This document shows positions 1 through 8,478 of a stretch of DNA of 64,000 nt, piece after piece. The DNA is taken from assembly GCF_001425685.1 (NCBI RefSeq), contig NZ_LMCY01000008.1:302854-366853 (forward strand). The letters are read 5' to 3'. Origin of the DNA: Massilia sp. Root335 (lineage in GTDB: Bacteria; Pseudomonadota; Gammaproteobacteria; Burkholderiales; Burkholderiaceae_D). Each line of letters opens with the position of its first letter. Positions within the stretch are counted from its first letter, which is position 1. A program made the translations under genes and the position numbers. Below the pieces are notes generated by a model, which ran no database searches, was not told where the DNA came from, and saw nothing but the letters and a program-made list of their open reading frames with translations.

Positions 1-2543
1 CGGCGCGGTCACAGGAAGCCGCCCCGGCCGATACGCCACAAGCGGACGGGAGCACCGTCGTGGTGGTCACCGGCGTGCGCCGGGCCGCGCAGACGGCGCA
101 GAAAATCAAGCAGGATGCCGACAACGTCGTCGATTCGATCGTCGCGGACGATATCGGCAAATTCCCGGACACGAACGTGGCCGAGACGCTGGCGCGCGTC
201 ACCGGCATCCAGGTACGGCGCGATGCCGGCGAAGCCAATTCGGTGCTGATCCGCGGCCTGCCGGGGATCTCGACGCTGCTCAACGGCCGTGAAATGTTCA
301 CGACGACCGGCCGCTATATCCAGTTGGCGGACATTCCATCGACGATGCTGCAGCGCGTGGATGTGTACAAATCGCAGAGCGCCGAATTGCTTGAGGGCGG
401 TATCGCCGGCGTGATCGACGTGCGCACCAATCGCCCGTTCGACTTCAAGGGCGCCACCGTCAGCGTGAACGCGGGCGCGCGGCACCTGGACAAGGCGCAC
501 CGCACCAACCCGGAAGCGAGCGCCCTGTTCTCGAATCGCTGGAAGACGAATGCCGGCGAGTTCGGCGCGCTGGTCGGCGTGTCGTACGTGAAGAGCGATT
601 ACTGGGAAGAGCGCAGCTTCCAGTCCTTCCCGATCTCGAAGGATTGGCTCGGGGCAGGCGCGACCGGTCCGGACGTACTGGGCCTGCAGACGATTTACGG
701 CAAGCGCAAACGCACGGCCGCCAATTTCGCCGCGCAGTACAAACCCAACGCCGACCTGGAATTCTATGCCGAAGGCCTGGCCTCCCATTTCCAGGGTAAT
801 GACCAGACCGACCTGCTGGTGGGCTTTCCCTTCTGGGCCGGCAGCAGCAGCGCCACCATGATTCCCGGCACCAAGGAAGTCGATACCGTGACTTCGCAGA
901 ACGCCAACACGATCCTGTCGACGCAGGCGCGCAACGCGGACAACAAGACGTCCCAGATCGCCCTTGGCGCGAAATGGCGGGTCACGCCCGGCTTGCGCCT
1001 GACCTCCGAACTGGCGCATACCGACTCGAAATACGTCTGGCGCAATCCGATCCTGGACGTGATCACCAACGTTCCGAACGCGTACGGCAAGACCAATGTC
1101 GACGGCGGCGCGTACGTGAAATACGACGGCTTCGATATCGGCAATCCGGCCAATATCAACCTGTTGCAGCTGTTCGACCGTTACGGCAACGACAAGGGGA
1201 GTTCGACCGACTTCCGCTCGGACGCCACCTTTACGCCGGAGAACGACGGCTTGTTCAAGGAATTCCTGGCCGGCGTGCGTGCCAACCACCGCACGGCGGA
1301 GTCGATCAAGTCGTTCGAGGGCAGCATTTCCGCGCCGAATAACGTCAAGGCGTCGACGCTGCCGGGCATGACCTGTAACGCGCCGACGATGTCGCGCGAT
1401 TACGGCACGCAGAACTGGTACACGCCATGCGCGAGCTACTTGCTGGACGATACCGCGACGGTGCGGCAGGCGGTGACGGGCAACCCGACCGCCAAGGGAC
1501 TCGATCCGGGTTCGTTCTTCAAGGACGTCGAAAAGAATATGTCGATGTACGTGTCGAGCAAGATCGGCTTCGATGTCGGCACCATTCCCGTCGACGGTCT
1601 GCTGGGCGTGCGCGTGACGCGGACCGATTCCGACCTGATCGGCAAGAGCCAGGTCAACGGCCAGTACGTCGAGACGCCGGTCAGCGCGAGCGGCACCGAC
1701 GTGCTGCCGAGTGCGAACTTCAAGGCCAGGCTGACGCATGACGTGATTGCGCGCGTCGCCTACGCGAAGACCCTGACGCGTCCGGATTTTGCACAGCTCA
1801 ATCCCGGTACGGCCTACGTCGCGGCGAACGGTACGACAGTGCAGGCGACGGCCAATGGCGGCAATCCGAACCTGAAGCCGTTCACCGGCCAGAACCTGGA
1901 TACGGCGCTCGAGTGGTATTTCGCACCGACCGGCATGCTTAGCGCGACAGTGTTCCGACATAACTTCGACGGCTACATCATCAACAAATCGGTGCCCGAA
2001 ATATTCCAGGGCATCAAGTACGACACCAGCCGTCCGTTCAATACCGACAAAGGCCATTTGCAAGGCCTGGAAATGTCGTACCGCCAGTTCTACGACAGGC
2101 TGCCGGGCTGGCTGGGCGGCTTCGGCATGGAGGCGAACGTCAGTTATATGGAAGGCGGCCTGACGTCGTCCATCGTGCCGGGATTGCAGGGCAAGCCGTT
2201 CAGCGGCATGTCGAAGAATTCGTACAACCTGGTCGCGCTGTATGAAAGGGCCGGCGTATCGGCGCGCCTCGCCTATAACTGGCGCTCGAAATTCGTGGAG
2301 GTCTACGGCGATCATCCGAGCAATTCGGGCAGCGCGCCGGCGCGCGATTTGATCGCTGCGCCGATGTCCACGCTGGATGGTTCGCTGAGCTACAAGTTCA
2401 CGCCGAACCTGTCGGTGACCCTCACCGGCACCAACCTGCTGAACTTCCAGTATGTCGATTACTGGACCGACCAGCGGCTGTATCCACGCGATACCCGCCG
2501 TTATGACCGTACGGTCGGGCTGGCGCTGAACTGGAAGAACTGA
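1..2543 (+). CDS. TonB-dependent receptor, 5'-truncated by window edge
   Basis: Outer-membrane receptor that would import a substrate using TonB energy. The reading frame is open from base 3, so the start and signal peptide lie outside the window; 846 residues are visible. A TonB-box-like stretch (VVVVTG) precedes the plug, which contains DSIVADDIGKFPD, the RVTGIQV strand, a VLIRGLPG segment and QRVDVYKSQSAE. The barrel follows and ends in a short strand closing with NWKN. These plug features are those of the large receptor family expanded in Xanthomonas and Caulobacter, many of which take up plant glycans. The next genes (LacI regulator, GH43, GH2) suggest an arabinan- or galactan-derived oligosaccharide; the substrate is inference. 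It is convergent with the LacI gene, 16 bp apart. The receptor that starts at 62953 is a close relative. Confidence 0.93.
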   Translation, partial: ARSQEAAPADTPQADGSTVVVVTGVRRAAQTAQKIKQDADNVVDSIVADDIGKFPDTNVAETLARVTGIQVRRDAGEANSVLIRGLPGISTLLNGREMFTTTGRYIQLADIPSTMLQRVDVYKSQSAELLEGGIAGVIDVRTNRPFDFKGATVSVNAGARHLDKAHRTNPEASALFSNRWKTNAGEFGALVGVSYVKSDYWEERSFQSFPISKDWLGAGATGPDVLGLQTIYGKRKRTAANFAAQYKPNADLEFYAEGLASHFQGNDQTDLLVGFPFWAGSSSATMIPGTKEVDTVTSQNANTILSTQARNADNKTSQIALGAKWRVTPGLRLTSELAHTDSKYVWRNPILDVITNVPNAYGKTNVDGGAYVKYDGFDIGNPANINLLQLFDRYGNDKGSSTDFRSDATFTPENDGLFKEFLAGVRANHRTAESIKSFEGSISAPNNVKASTLPGMTCNAPTMSRDYGTQNWYTPCASYLLDDTATVRQAVTGNPTAKGLDPGSFFKDVEKNMSMYVSSKIGFDVGTIPVDGLLGVRVTRTDSDLIGKSQVNGQYVETPVSASGTDVLPSANFKARLTHDVIARVAYAKTLTRPDFAQLNPGTAYVAANGTTVQATANGGNPNLKPFTGQNLDTALEWYFAPTGMLSATVFRHNFDGYIINKSVPEIFQGIKYDTSRPFNTDKGHLQGLEMSYRQFYDRLPGWLGGFGMEANVSYMEGGLTSSIVPGLQGKPFSGMSKNSYNLVALYERAGVSARLAYNWRSKFVEVYGDHPSNSGSAPARDLIAAPMSTLDGSLSYKFTPNLSVTLTGTNLLNFQYVDYWTDQRLYPRDTRRYDRTVGLALNWKN

Positions 2544-2559
2544 TCGTCCGGTCGATGTT

Positions 2560-3582
2560 TCACGCGCCCGGGCGCGGCGCCGCCGTCGATTCCCGGACGA
2601 TCAGTTCCAGGCCGGGAATGCACTCCATCGGCGGCGCGTCGTGCTTGCGCTCCAGGATTTCCATCAGCAGTTCCACGCCGCGCGCGGCCATCGCGGCAGT
2701 GGGGATGGCGACCGTCGTCAGCGCCGGGCGCGACTGGCTCGACGACATGATGTTGGTGATGCTGACCACAGAAATCGCGGCGGGGACCGGACGGCCCAGG
2801 TGAGCGGCGGCTTCGAGGACGCCCAGCGCGGCGAGGTCGTTCGAGACGAAGATCGCCGTCAGGTCCGGCATGGCGGACAGCAGGTCGAGCGCCGCCGCTT
2901 TTCCGCCTTCGAACGTGTCCGCGCAAAAACGTACCGCCGCGGCTGGGCAGGCCAGGCGGGCCTTGCGCATGGCGTCGCGGAAGCCCAGGTAGCGCAGGTT
3001 GTGCATGCCGTCTTTCGGGCTGGCGATGATCGCGCCGATCTGGCGGTGGCCGAGTTCGGTCAGATGGCCGGCCGCCATCCGTCCCGCCGCGCGGCCGTCG
3101 AAGGCAAGGCAGGGGAGTCCCGGATGCGTGTCCGGGTCTTCCCACAGGTTGAGGACGACCGGTGTGCCCTGCGCGACGATCTGCTTGAGATGCTCGACGT
3201 TCAGGCCCGGATTGTTGGCGACGATGACGCCGTCGGACAACGAACCGGCCACTTCGTCGAGGAAGCGGGTTTCCTTTTCCGCTTCGTAGTCGGTGTTGCA
3301 AACGATGAGATAGCGCTGGTGCTTGCGGGCGGCCTGGTCCACGTACAGCATGAGCTCCGAATAGAAGGGATTCGTGATGCAGGTGAGCACCAGGGCGAAG
3401 GTGGGGGCCTTGCGCTCGACCAGCGCACGCGCCGCGAGGTTGGGGCGGTAGCCCAGGTGCGCGACCGCATCGAGCACGCGCTGCCGGGTCGCGTCGCCCG
3501 TCCTGCCGCGTCCGCGGAGAACGTTGGTCACGGTGGTCGGTGTGACGCCGGCATGGGCCGCTACTTCCTTGATGGTTGCCAT
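2560..3582 (-). CDS. LacI-family transcriptional regulator
   Basis: DNA-binding repressor of the LacI/GalR family, 340 residues from the chosen ATG at 3582. The helix-turn-helix begins at residue 2 (ATIKEVAAHAGVTPTTVTNV), followed by the hinge helix and a periplasmic-binding-like ligand domain (about residues 60-335, with NTDYEAEKE and IFVSNDLAALGV). A longer frame reaches 3702 but would put 40 unrelated residues before the HTH, so the ATG giving MATIKEVA is preferred. It sits between the TonB receptor (convergent) and the GH43/GH2 genes (divergent), so it probably controls one or both in response to a sugar. Its own promoter region carries two inverted repeats (see 3635-3682), which suggests autoregulation. 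The ligand cannot be read from the sequence. Confidence 0.92.
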   Translation of the reverse strand: MATIKEVAAHAGVTPTTVTNVLRGRGRTGDATRQRVLDAVAHLGYRPNLAARALVERKAPTFALVLTCITNPFYSELMLYVDQAARKHQRYLIVCNTDYEAEKETRFLDEVAGSLSDGVIVANNPGLNVEHLKQIVAQGTPVVLNLWEDPDTHPGLPCLAFDGRAAGRMAAGHLTELGHRQIGAIIASPKDGMHNLRYLGFRDAMRKARLACPAAAVRFCADTFEGGKAAALDLLSAMPDLTAIFVSNDLAALGVLEAAAHLGRPVPAAISVVSITNIMSSSQSRPALTTVAIPTAAMAARGVELLMEILERKHDAPPMECIPGLELIVRESTAAPRPGA

Positions 3583-3634
3583 GAGTGGATTCGAAAGCCT
3601 TGCATGTGAATGGATGTCGGGATTTTCCTTGAAA

Positions 3635-3682
3635 TTAGTTTTACGTTCAACTAATATTGTCAAACATTGGTTTAACGTTAAA
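3635..3682 (-). promoter_or_regulatory. lacI promoter with two operator-like inverted repeats
   Basis: On the minus strand a perfect -35 hexamer TTGACA lies at 3663-3658. Just downstream, 3635-3654 is an imperfect inverted repeat (TTAGTT, ACGT core, AACTAA) covering the spacer and likely -10. Just upstream, 3671-3682 is a perfect 12-bp palindrome (TTTAACGTTAAA). Both are centred on CG, as LacI-family operators usually are. The arrangement fits autorepression of the regulator and perhaps control of the divergent GH43 gene. Binding is inferred. Confidence 0.55.
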
Positions 3683-4065
3683 GCAGTGCGAACTATCGGC
3701 ATGGCACTTCATTCCTCCCTGTTTGGCGGCGCCGAAAGCCGGGACGCGCTGGCGCGGCTGCACGCTCGACGCGGCCGATCCGGCCCAGGTCCGGCGGCGC
3801 GGCGCCGTTGCGCTATCCGGGGCAGGCGCGTGCGGCCTGCCGGACGCGGCATATAAACCGTTTCGTCTCCTAGGCCAGCGTGGCCTTTGTGGCAGCCTCG
3901 GCTGCCACTTTTTTGTTGGGGGACGAATATGCTCAACGTACGTTTTTCCGCTTTTGGACGATTACACGTCGGCATCGCAAAAGCGGTATCGCAGGGCGCG
4001 GAAAAGCGATCGCGGTTGCTTTTTTTCCTGCTCTGTATTGCGCCGACACTCACAGGAGGATCTTC
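3683..4065 (+). other. Leader region upstream of the GH43 gene, no gene seen
   Basis: No credible coding region. It contains two adjacent hairpins followed by a T run (see 3872-3914), a perfect 10-bp palindrome AACGTACGTT at 3935-3944, and a second AT-flanked stem-loop with a seven-T run near 4000-4028. The Shine-Dalgarno AGGAGGA at 4054-4060 belongs to the GH43 gene. The layout is compatible with a long regulated leader, but no known riboswitch was recognised. Confidence 0.4.
3872..3914 (+). terminator. Rho-independent terminator-like hairpin in the GH43 leader
   Basis: Two stem-loops in tandem: AGGCC/GGCCT at 3872-3887, then a strong stem GTGGCAGC (3889-3896) with loop CTCG pairing with GCTGCCAC (3901-3908), followed directly by TTTTTT. 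On the plus strand this is a textbook intrinsic terminator. No plus-strand gene ends just upstream, so it either ends a short upstream transcript or attenuates the GH43 message. Confidence 0.6.
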
Positions 4066-5457
4066 ATGAAAAGATGTGCAGTTGGACTGGTATTACTGGC
4101 GGCATTGGCGACCCAGGCAAGCGCGCAGGTGGCCGTCAGCGACGCCGTGCAGTTCAAGATCAAGAACGTCAACAGCGGATTGCTGCTCGCGATTCCCGGC
4201 GCCAGCCAGGCCGCGGGAAGCAACGTGATTCAATGGAGCGACACCGGCGGCAGCGAGCAGTTGTGGCATTTCATGTCGATGGGCAGCGGCCAGTACAACA
4301 TCGAAAACCTCGCGACCCATCAACTGCTGGGCGTGTCGAGCGGCTCGAAATCGGCCGGCGCGCAAATCGTCCAATGGGCCGATAACGGCACGGCGGATCA
4401 CCTGTGGACGGTCGCCCAGGCGTCCGATGGCAATTATCTGATCAAGAACGTCAACAGTGGCTTGTACCTCGACGTCTACCAGGGGAGCACGTCGACGGGC
4501 GCCGTCATCGACCAATGGAGCGCGTCCGGTTGCCTGTGCCAGGAATGGCAGCTGGTAAGCACCGGCACCGATCCGTATCCGGCGCCTGGCGCCGTGAGCG
4601 GCAACGGGACGGGCGTGCACGATCCGTTCATGCTGCGCGACGGCGGCGGGACCTACTGGCTGTACGGCACCAACAATACGCTGGCGTCGTCGAGCGACCG
4701 GATCAATTTCACGAATGCCGGCAGCGCATTGGCGCCGATACCTGCGTGGACCGCCACCTATACCAAGGGCGGCACGCTGTGGGCGCCGAACTTGGCGCGG
4801 ATGAACAACACGTACTACCAATACTATTCCGCATCCAGCTACGGATCGCAGACCTCGGCCATCGGCGTCGCCAGCGCGTCCATGCCGAACAGCACGGCGT
4901 GGACCGACCTGGGGACCGCGGTCACGTCGAGCGCATCGACGCCCTACAATGCCATCGACCCCAGCGTCATCCAGGACCAGGCGGGCGGCTGGTGGATGTC
5001 CTACGGATCGTGGTGGAACGGCATTTACCTGATCAAGCTGGATCCGGCCACCGGCAAGCAATCGACGGCCAATACGACGAACTACCACCTGGCCCAGCGT
5101 CCGAAGGGACTGGAGGGTTCGTATCTCTACTATTACAACGGGTATTACTACCTCTTCGCGTCCATCAATAACTGCTGCAGCGGTGCGAACAGCACTTATC
5201 GCATCATCGTCGGCCGTTCGAGCTCGGTGACCGGCCCCTACCTGGACCGCGGCGGCGTCAATCTGCTGAGCGGCGGCGGCACGATCGTCCTGAGCGCGCA
5301 CGGCAACATCAAGGGACCCGGCGGCCAGAGCCTGATGACCGACAGCGACGGCCCTCTGATGGTGTACCACTACTACGATGCCAATAACAACGGCAATCCG
5401 ACGCTGGGCGTCAACCGCATCGGCTTTACGGCGGATGGCTGGCCTTATGTGTATTGA
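4066..5457 (+). CDS. Secreted GH43 arabinanase-like enzyme with ricin-type lectin domain
   Basis: Predicted to hydrolyse alpha-1,5-arabinan outside the cytoplasm. 463 residues; start ATG at 4066 with AGGAGGA 5 bases upstream. Signal peptide about residues 1-20 (cleavage ASA/QVAV). Residues 28-165 form a ricin-B/CBM13-like beta-trefoil with three QxW-type repeats (EQLWHF, DHLWTV, QEWQLV). The rest is a five-bladed GH43 propeller. Candidate catalytic residues are D186 in GVHDPF (base), D298 in AIDPSV (pKa modulator) and E350 in GLEGSY (acid), the usual GH43 trio. Motifs such as WAPNLARMNNTYY fit the endo-arabinanase branch. Substrate is a family-level inference. It lies 48 bp upstream of the GH2 gene and is probably co-transcribed with it. 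Confidence 0.9.
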   Translation: MKRCAVGLVLLAALATQASAQVAVSDAVQFKIKNVNSGLLLAIPGASQAAGSNVIQWSDTGGSEQLWHFMSMGSGQYNIENLATHQLLGVSSGSKSAGAQIVQWADNGTADHLWTVAQASDGNYLIKNVNSGLYLDVYQGSTSTGAVIDQWSASGCLCQEWQLVSTGTDPYPAPGAVSGNGTGVHDPFMLRDGGGTYWLYGTNNTLASSSDRINFTNAGSALAPIPAWTATYTKGGTLWAPNLARMNNTYYQYYSASSYGSQTSAIGVASASMPNSTAWTDLGTAVTSSASTPYNAIDPSVIQDQAGGWWMSYGSWWNGIYLIKLDPATGKQSTANTTNYHLAQRPKGLEGSYLYYYNGYYYLFASINNCCSGANSTYRIIVGRSSSVTGPYLDRGGVNLLSGGGTIVLSAHGNIKGPGGQSLMTDSDGPLMVYHYYDANNNGNPTLGVNRIGFTADGWPYVY

Positions 5458-5505
5458 TGCTCCGATTCGATACGCGGATTTTTTTACTTGCATAGGAACG
5501 ACGCA

Positions 5506-7983
5506 ATGAAGCTGCACAAGTCTGCTTTTCCTGGTTGGCGGATGCTGGTCCGCCATGTTTTGTTCGCGGTGCTCGGCGGGTTGGTCGTCATGCCGGCGCA
5601 CGCCGACGCCGGACGCGAACGGCTGTCGCTCGATCGCGGTTGGCTGTTTCATCTTGGGGACGTGCCATTCCACGTGCCGGCCACGCAGGATGAAACCTAT
5701 TACGCCACCAAGGCCGGCATGGCGTCGGGTGCGGCAGCCGTGAAATTCGATGACACCGCCTGGCGCAAGCTCGACCTGCCGCACGACTGGCAGGTCGAAC
5801 AGCCCTTCGACCCGAAAGCGAATATGGCCCAGGGCTTTCGCCCGCGCGGCATCGGCTGGTACCGGCGCTATATCGCCCTGCCCGAAAGCGATCGCGGCCG
5901 GCACGTCGAACTCGAATTCGGCGCCATCGCCACGCATGCCACGGTGTGGGTGAACGGTAACCTCGTCAACCATAACTGGTCGGGCTATAACGAGGTGCGC
6001 ATCGACATTACGCCGTATCTGCATTATGGCGACAAGCATGCCAACGTCGTCGCGGTCCGCGTCGATGCGGATGCGATGGAAGGCTGGTGGTACGAGGGGG
6101 CCGGCATGTACCGGCACACCTGGCTGGTCAAGACCGATGCCGTGCACGTGGTGCCCGACGGGGTGCGCGTCACGCCGCGCAAGACCGATGGCGGCACCTG
6201 GGAAATTCCGGCCACCGTCACCCTCGATAACGATGGCAAGCAGGACGCGCACGTCGAGGTCGAGATGGTGGTGACCGGCCCGGATGGCAAGCAAGTGGCC
6301 CGCCGCCGCGCGTCGGTCGACGTTCCGGTGCTGACGCAGGTGACCGCGGCGCTGCCCATGACGATACGCGATCCGATGCTGTGGTCTCTCGACCGGACCA
6401 CGCTCTACCGCGTCACGACCACGGTGCGGCGCGACGGCAAGGTGGTGGACCGGCTTGCCCTCGATACCGGCTTTCGCACGTTGCGCTTCGACGCCGCAAA
6501 AGGCTTCTTCCTCAACGGCAAGCACGTCAAGTTGCAGGGCGTGTGCCTGCACCAGGACCATGCCGGCGTTGGCGTCGCCGTGCCGACCGCGATCTGGGCA
6601 TTCCGTCTACGCCGCTTGAAAGAACTCGGGGTGAATGCGATCCGCTTCTCGCACAATGCGATCGCGTCCGAGGTGCTGGACATGGCCGACCGCATGGGCT
6701 TCCTGGTGATGGCCGAGAACCGCAATTTCAATCCGTCGCCGGATTACATGAAGCAGTTCGAGTGGATGCTCAAGCGCGACCGCCATCATCCCTCGATCAT
6801 CCTGTGGTCGGTGTTCAACGAGGAGCCTGTGCAGGCCACGGAGGCCGGCTACGAAATGGCGCGCCGCATGGTCGCTGTCGCCAAGGCGCTCGATGGCACG
6901 CGCCCAACCACGGCCGCCATGAGCAATGGCTTGCTCACGCCCCTTAACGTTTCGCATGCGGTGGACGTGGTCGGCGCCAATTATCAGATTCCCGAGTACG
7001 ACAAGTTCCATGCGGCCCGTCCCGACAAACCTTTTACGAGTTCGGAAGATACGTCGGCTTTCATGACACGCGGCGAATTCGCGACCGACAAGGCGCGTCA
7101 TATCGAGACCAGCTACGACACCGAAGCGCCGGCCTGGGGCAATACCCATCGCGACGCCTGGCAAGCGATCGGCACGCGTGATTTCGTCGCCGGCGGCTTC
7201 GTCTGGACGGGCTTCGACTATCACGGCGAATCCTGGCCCTACGCATCGTGGCCCTCGGTCAGTTCGTTCTTCGGCATCATGGACTTGAACGGTTTTCCGA
7301 AGACGGCGTATTACATGCACCAGGTCCAGTGGATCAAGGATCGCCCGCTCATCTACATCGCGCCGCACTGGAACTGGGCCGGCAAGGAGGGCCAGGAGAT
7401 CGTCGTCAGGGTGATGTCCAACGCCGAACGCGTCAAGCTCCTGCTGAACGGTCAGGAAATCGGCGAGCAGAAGGTCGACCATTACCGGATGAACGACTTC
7501 AAGGTCGCTTATGCGGCAGGCGCGCTGGAAGCAATCGCCTACACGGGCGGCAAGGAAGTCGCGCGCGCGCGGGTCGAGACCACCGGTCCGGCCGTCGCGC
7601 TGGAATTGGTGCCGGATCGGGCCGCCCTCGATGGCGACGGGCGCGACGCCATGCCGATCACCGTCCGCGCGCTCGATGCACAGGGCAGGGCGGTTCCGCT
7701 CGCGCAGGACGAAGTGCGGTTTACCATCGCCGGCGCGGGCCAGTCGATCGGCAATGGCAATGGCGACCCGAATTCACACGAAGACGAGAAAGGCAGGACG
7801 CGCAAACTGTTCAACGGCCTGGCCCAGTTGCTGGTGCAGAGCAACTGGAACAGCAGCGGTTCGATCGAAGTCGACGCCAGCGCTCCCGGGTTGCGGACGG
7901 CGCACCTGACGATTCCGGTCAGGGCCGTCGCGCCGGTAGCGTACGTGCCTGCGGCGGCCCCCCCGGTCGACGACAAGCCGTAG
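5506..7983 (+). CDS. GH2 beta-galactosidase-like glycoside hydrolase, exported
   Basis: 825 residues; ATG at 5506 with AGGA about 8 bases upstream (a TTG 6 codons earlier is less likely). N-terminal signal sequence to about residue 34 (PAHADA), then the GH2 sugar-binding jelly roll (PHDWQVE, GIGWYRR, NWSGYNE), an immunoglobulin-like domain and the TIM barrel. E439 in WSVFNEEP is the candidate acid/base and E514 in FTSSED the candidate nucleophile. The motif HNP usual in GH2 appears here as SHNAIA. The C-terminal 230 residues match the extra beta domains (DUF4982 type) of Bacteroidetes-like beta-galactosidases. With the GH43 enzyme and TonB receptor it suggests side-chain removal from arabinogalactan or similar; exact specificity is unknown. 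Confidence 0.9.
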   Translation: MKLHKSAFPGWRMLVRHVLFAVLGGLVVMPAHADAGRERLSLDRGWLFHLGDVPFHVPATQDETYYATKAGMASGAAAVKFDDTAWRKLDLPHDWQVEQPFDPKANMAQGFRPRGIGWYRRYIALPESDRGRHVELEFGAIATHATVWVNGNLVNHNWSGYNEVRIDITPYLHYGDKHANVVAVRVDADAMEGWWYEGAGMYRHTWLVKTDAVHVVPDGVRVTPRKTDGGTWEIPATVTLDNDGKQDAHVEVEMVVTGPDGKQVARRRASVDVPVLTQVTAALPMTIRDPMLWSLDRTTLYRVTTTVRRDGKVVDRLALDTGFRTLRFDAAKGFFLNGKHVKLQGVCLHQDHAGVGVAVPTAIWAFRLRRLKELGVNAIRFSHNAIASEVLDMADRMGFLVMAENRNFNPSPDYMKQFEWMLKRDRHHPSIILWSVFNEEPVQATEAGYEMARRMVAVAKALDGTRPTTAAMSNGLLTPLNVSHAVDVVGANYQIPEYDKFHAARPDKPFTSSEDTSAFMTRGEFATDKARHIETSYDTEAPAWGNTHRDAWQAIGTRDFVAGGFVWTGFDYHGESWPYASWPSVSSFFGIMDLNGFPKTAYYMHQVQWIKDRPLIYIAPHWNWAGKEGQEIVVRVMSNAERVKLLLNGQEIGEQKVDHYRMNDFKVAYAAGALEAIAYTGGKEVARARVETTGPAVALELVPDRAALDGDGRDAMPITVRALDAQGRAVPLAQDEVRFTIAGAGQSIGNGNGDPNSHEDEKGRTRKLFNGLAQLLVQSNWNSSGSIEVDASAPGLRTAHLTIPVRAVAPVAYVPAAAPPVDDKP

Positions 7984-8137
7984 CGCCGAATTGCTCAATT
8001 CGACGGCAGTTGCCCGGATTGCCGAGCCGCTGCCGGCACCTTGCCGGAGCCACCTCAGGGGGGCAGTTTCGTCCCTGGTATCGAGGCGGCTCGGCAAGGT
8101 GTGCAGCGCCACCCTGATGACCTGTCGATAACTGGAA
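7984..8137. other. Intergenic region after the GH2 gene
   Basis: No gene is seen. It holds a short inverted repeat CGAATTG/CAATTCG at about 7986-8001 and other GC-rich partial repeats, without a T tract that would make them a clear terminator for the GH2 gene. Confidence 0.5.
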
Positions 8138-8341
8138 TTAAAAAAGGGAGCGTTTTCGCTCCCCAATCCATGAGTTGTGGTGATAGCGGCACGAGATGAT
8201 CACCAGCTCATTCTCGCGCACTTCGTGGACGAGACGGTTTGCTTCATCGATCCTGCTCGACCAGAAGCCGCTCAGGCTGTATCGCAAGGCCTCCGGCTTG
8301 CCGATCCCCTCGAAAGGGAGTCTCTGTGCATCCTTGAAGCG
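8138..8341 (-). pseudogene. Remnant of a YoeB-family toxin (C-terminal half)
   Basis: The minus frame encodes the YoeB core, with segments FEGIGKPEALRYSLSGFW, NRLVHEV and ISCRYHH, which align with E. coli YoeB from about residue 30 to its end. Residues matching the YoeB catalytic set are kept (E of KPE, R of NRLV, H of RYHH), although the terminal Tyr is His. The N-terminal ~30 residues are not recognisable in any frame, no start codon fits, and no YefM antitoxin is present. The frame continues past the normal C-terminus into the terminator hairpin before a stop. YoeB is a ribosome-dependent mRNA interferase; this copy should be inactive. Confidence 0.75.
8140..8163 (-). terminator. Intrinsic terminator of the toxin remnant
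   Basis: Read on the minus strand: stem GGGAGCG, loop AAAA, stem CGCTCCC, then TTTTTT (poly-A at 8140-8145 on the plus strand). It lies at the 3' end of the YoeB remnant, and the last codons of the remnant's frame are inside it. Confidence 0.75.
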
Positions 8342-8478
8342 GGGCGGCACGCACCTGGCGCCAGTCAGCCATCCCGAATTTGTCGCGTTTGTACTAGAAC
8401 CACTCTCGCCCCGCTGGCATGCTCGCCCATCTCCCCGTATGCTGGCAGCACCGCACGTTCCCAAGCCAATCACTCACC

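Noticed and set aside
9..2315. Long open frame antisense to the first TonB receptor
   Set aside because: It has no recognisable domain, is Arg/Val/Ala-rich, and mirrors the codon bias of the receptor; antisense open frames like this occur under almost every gene here.
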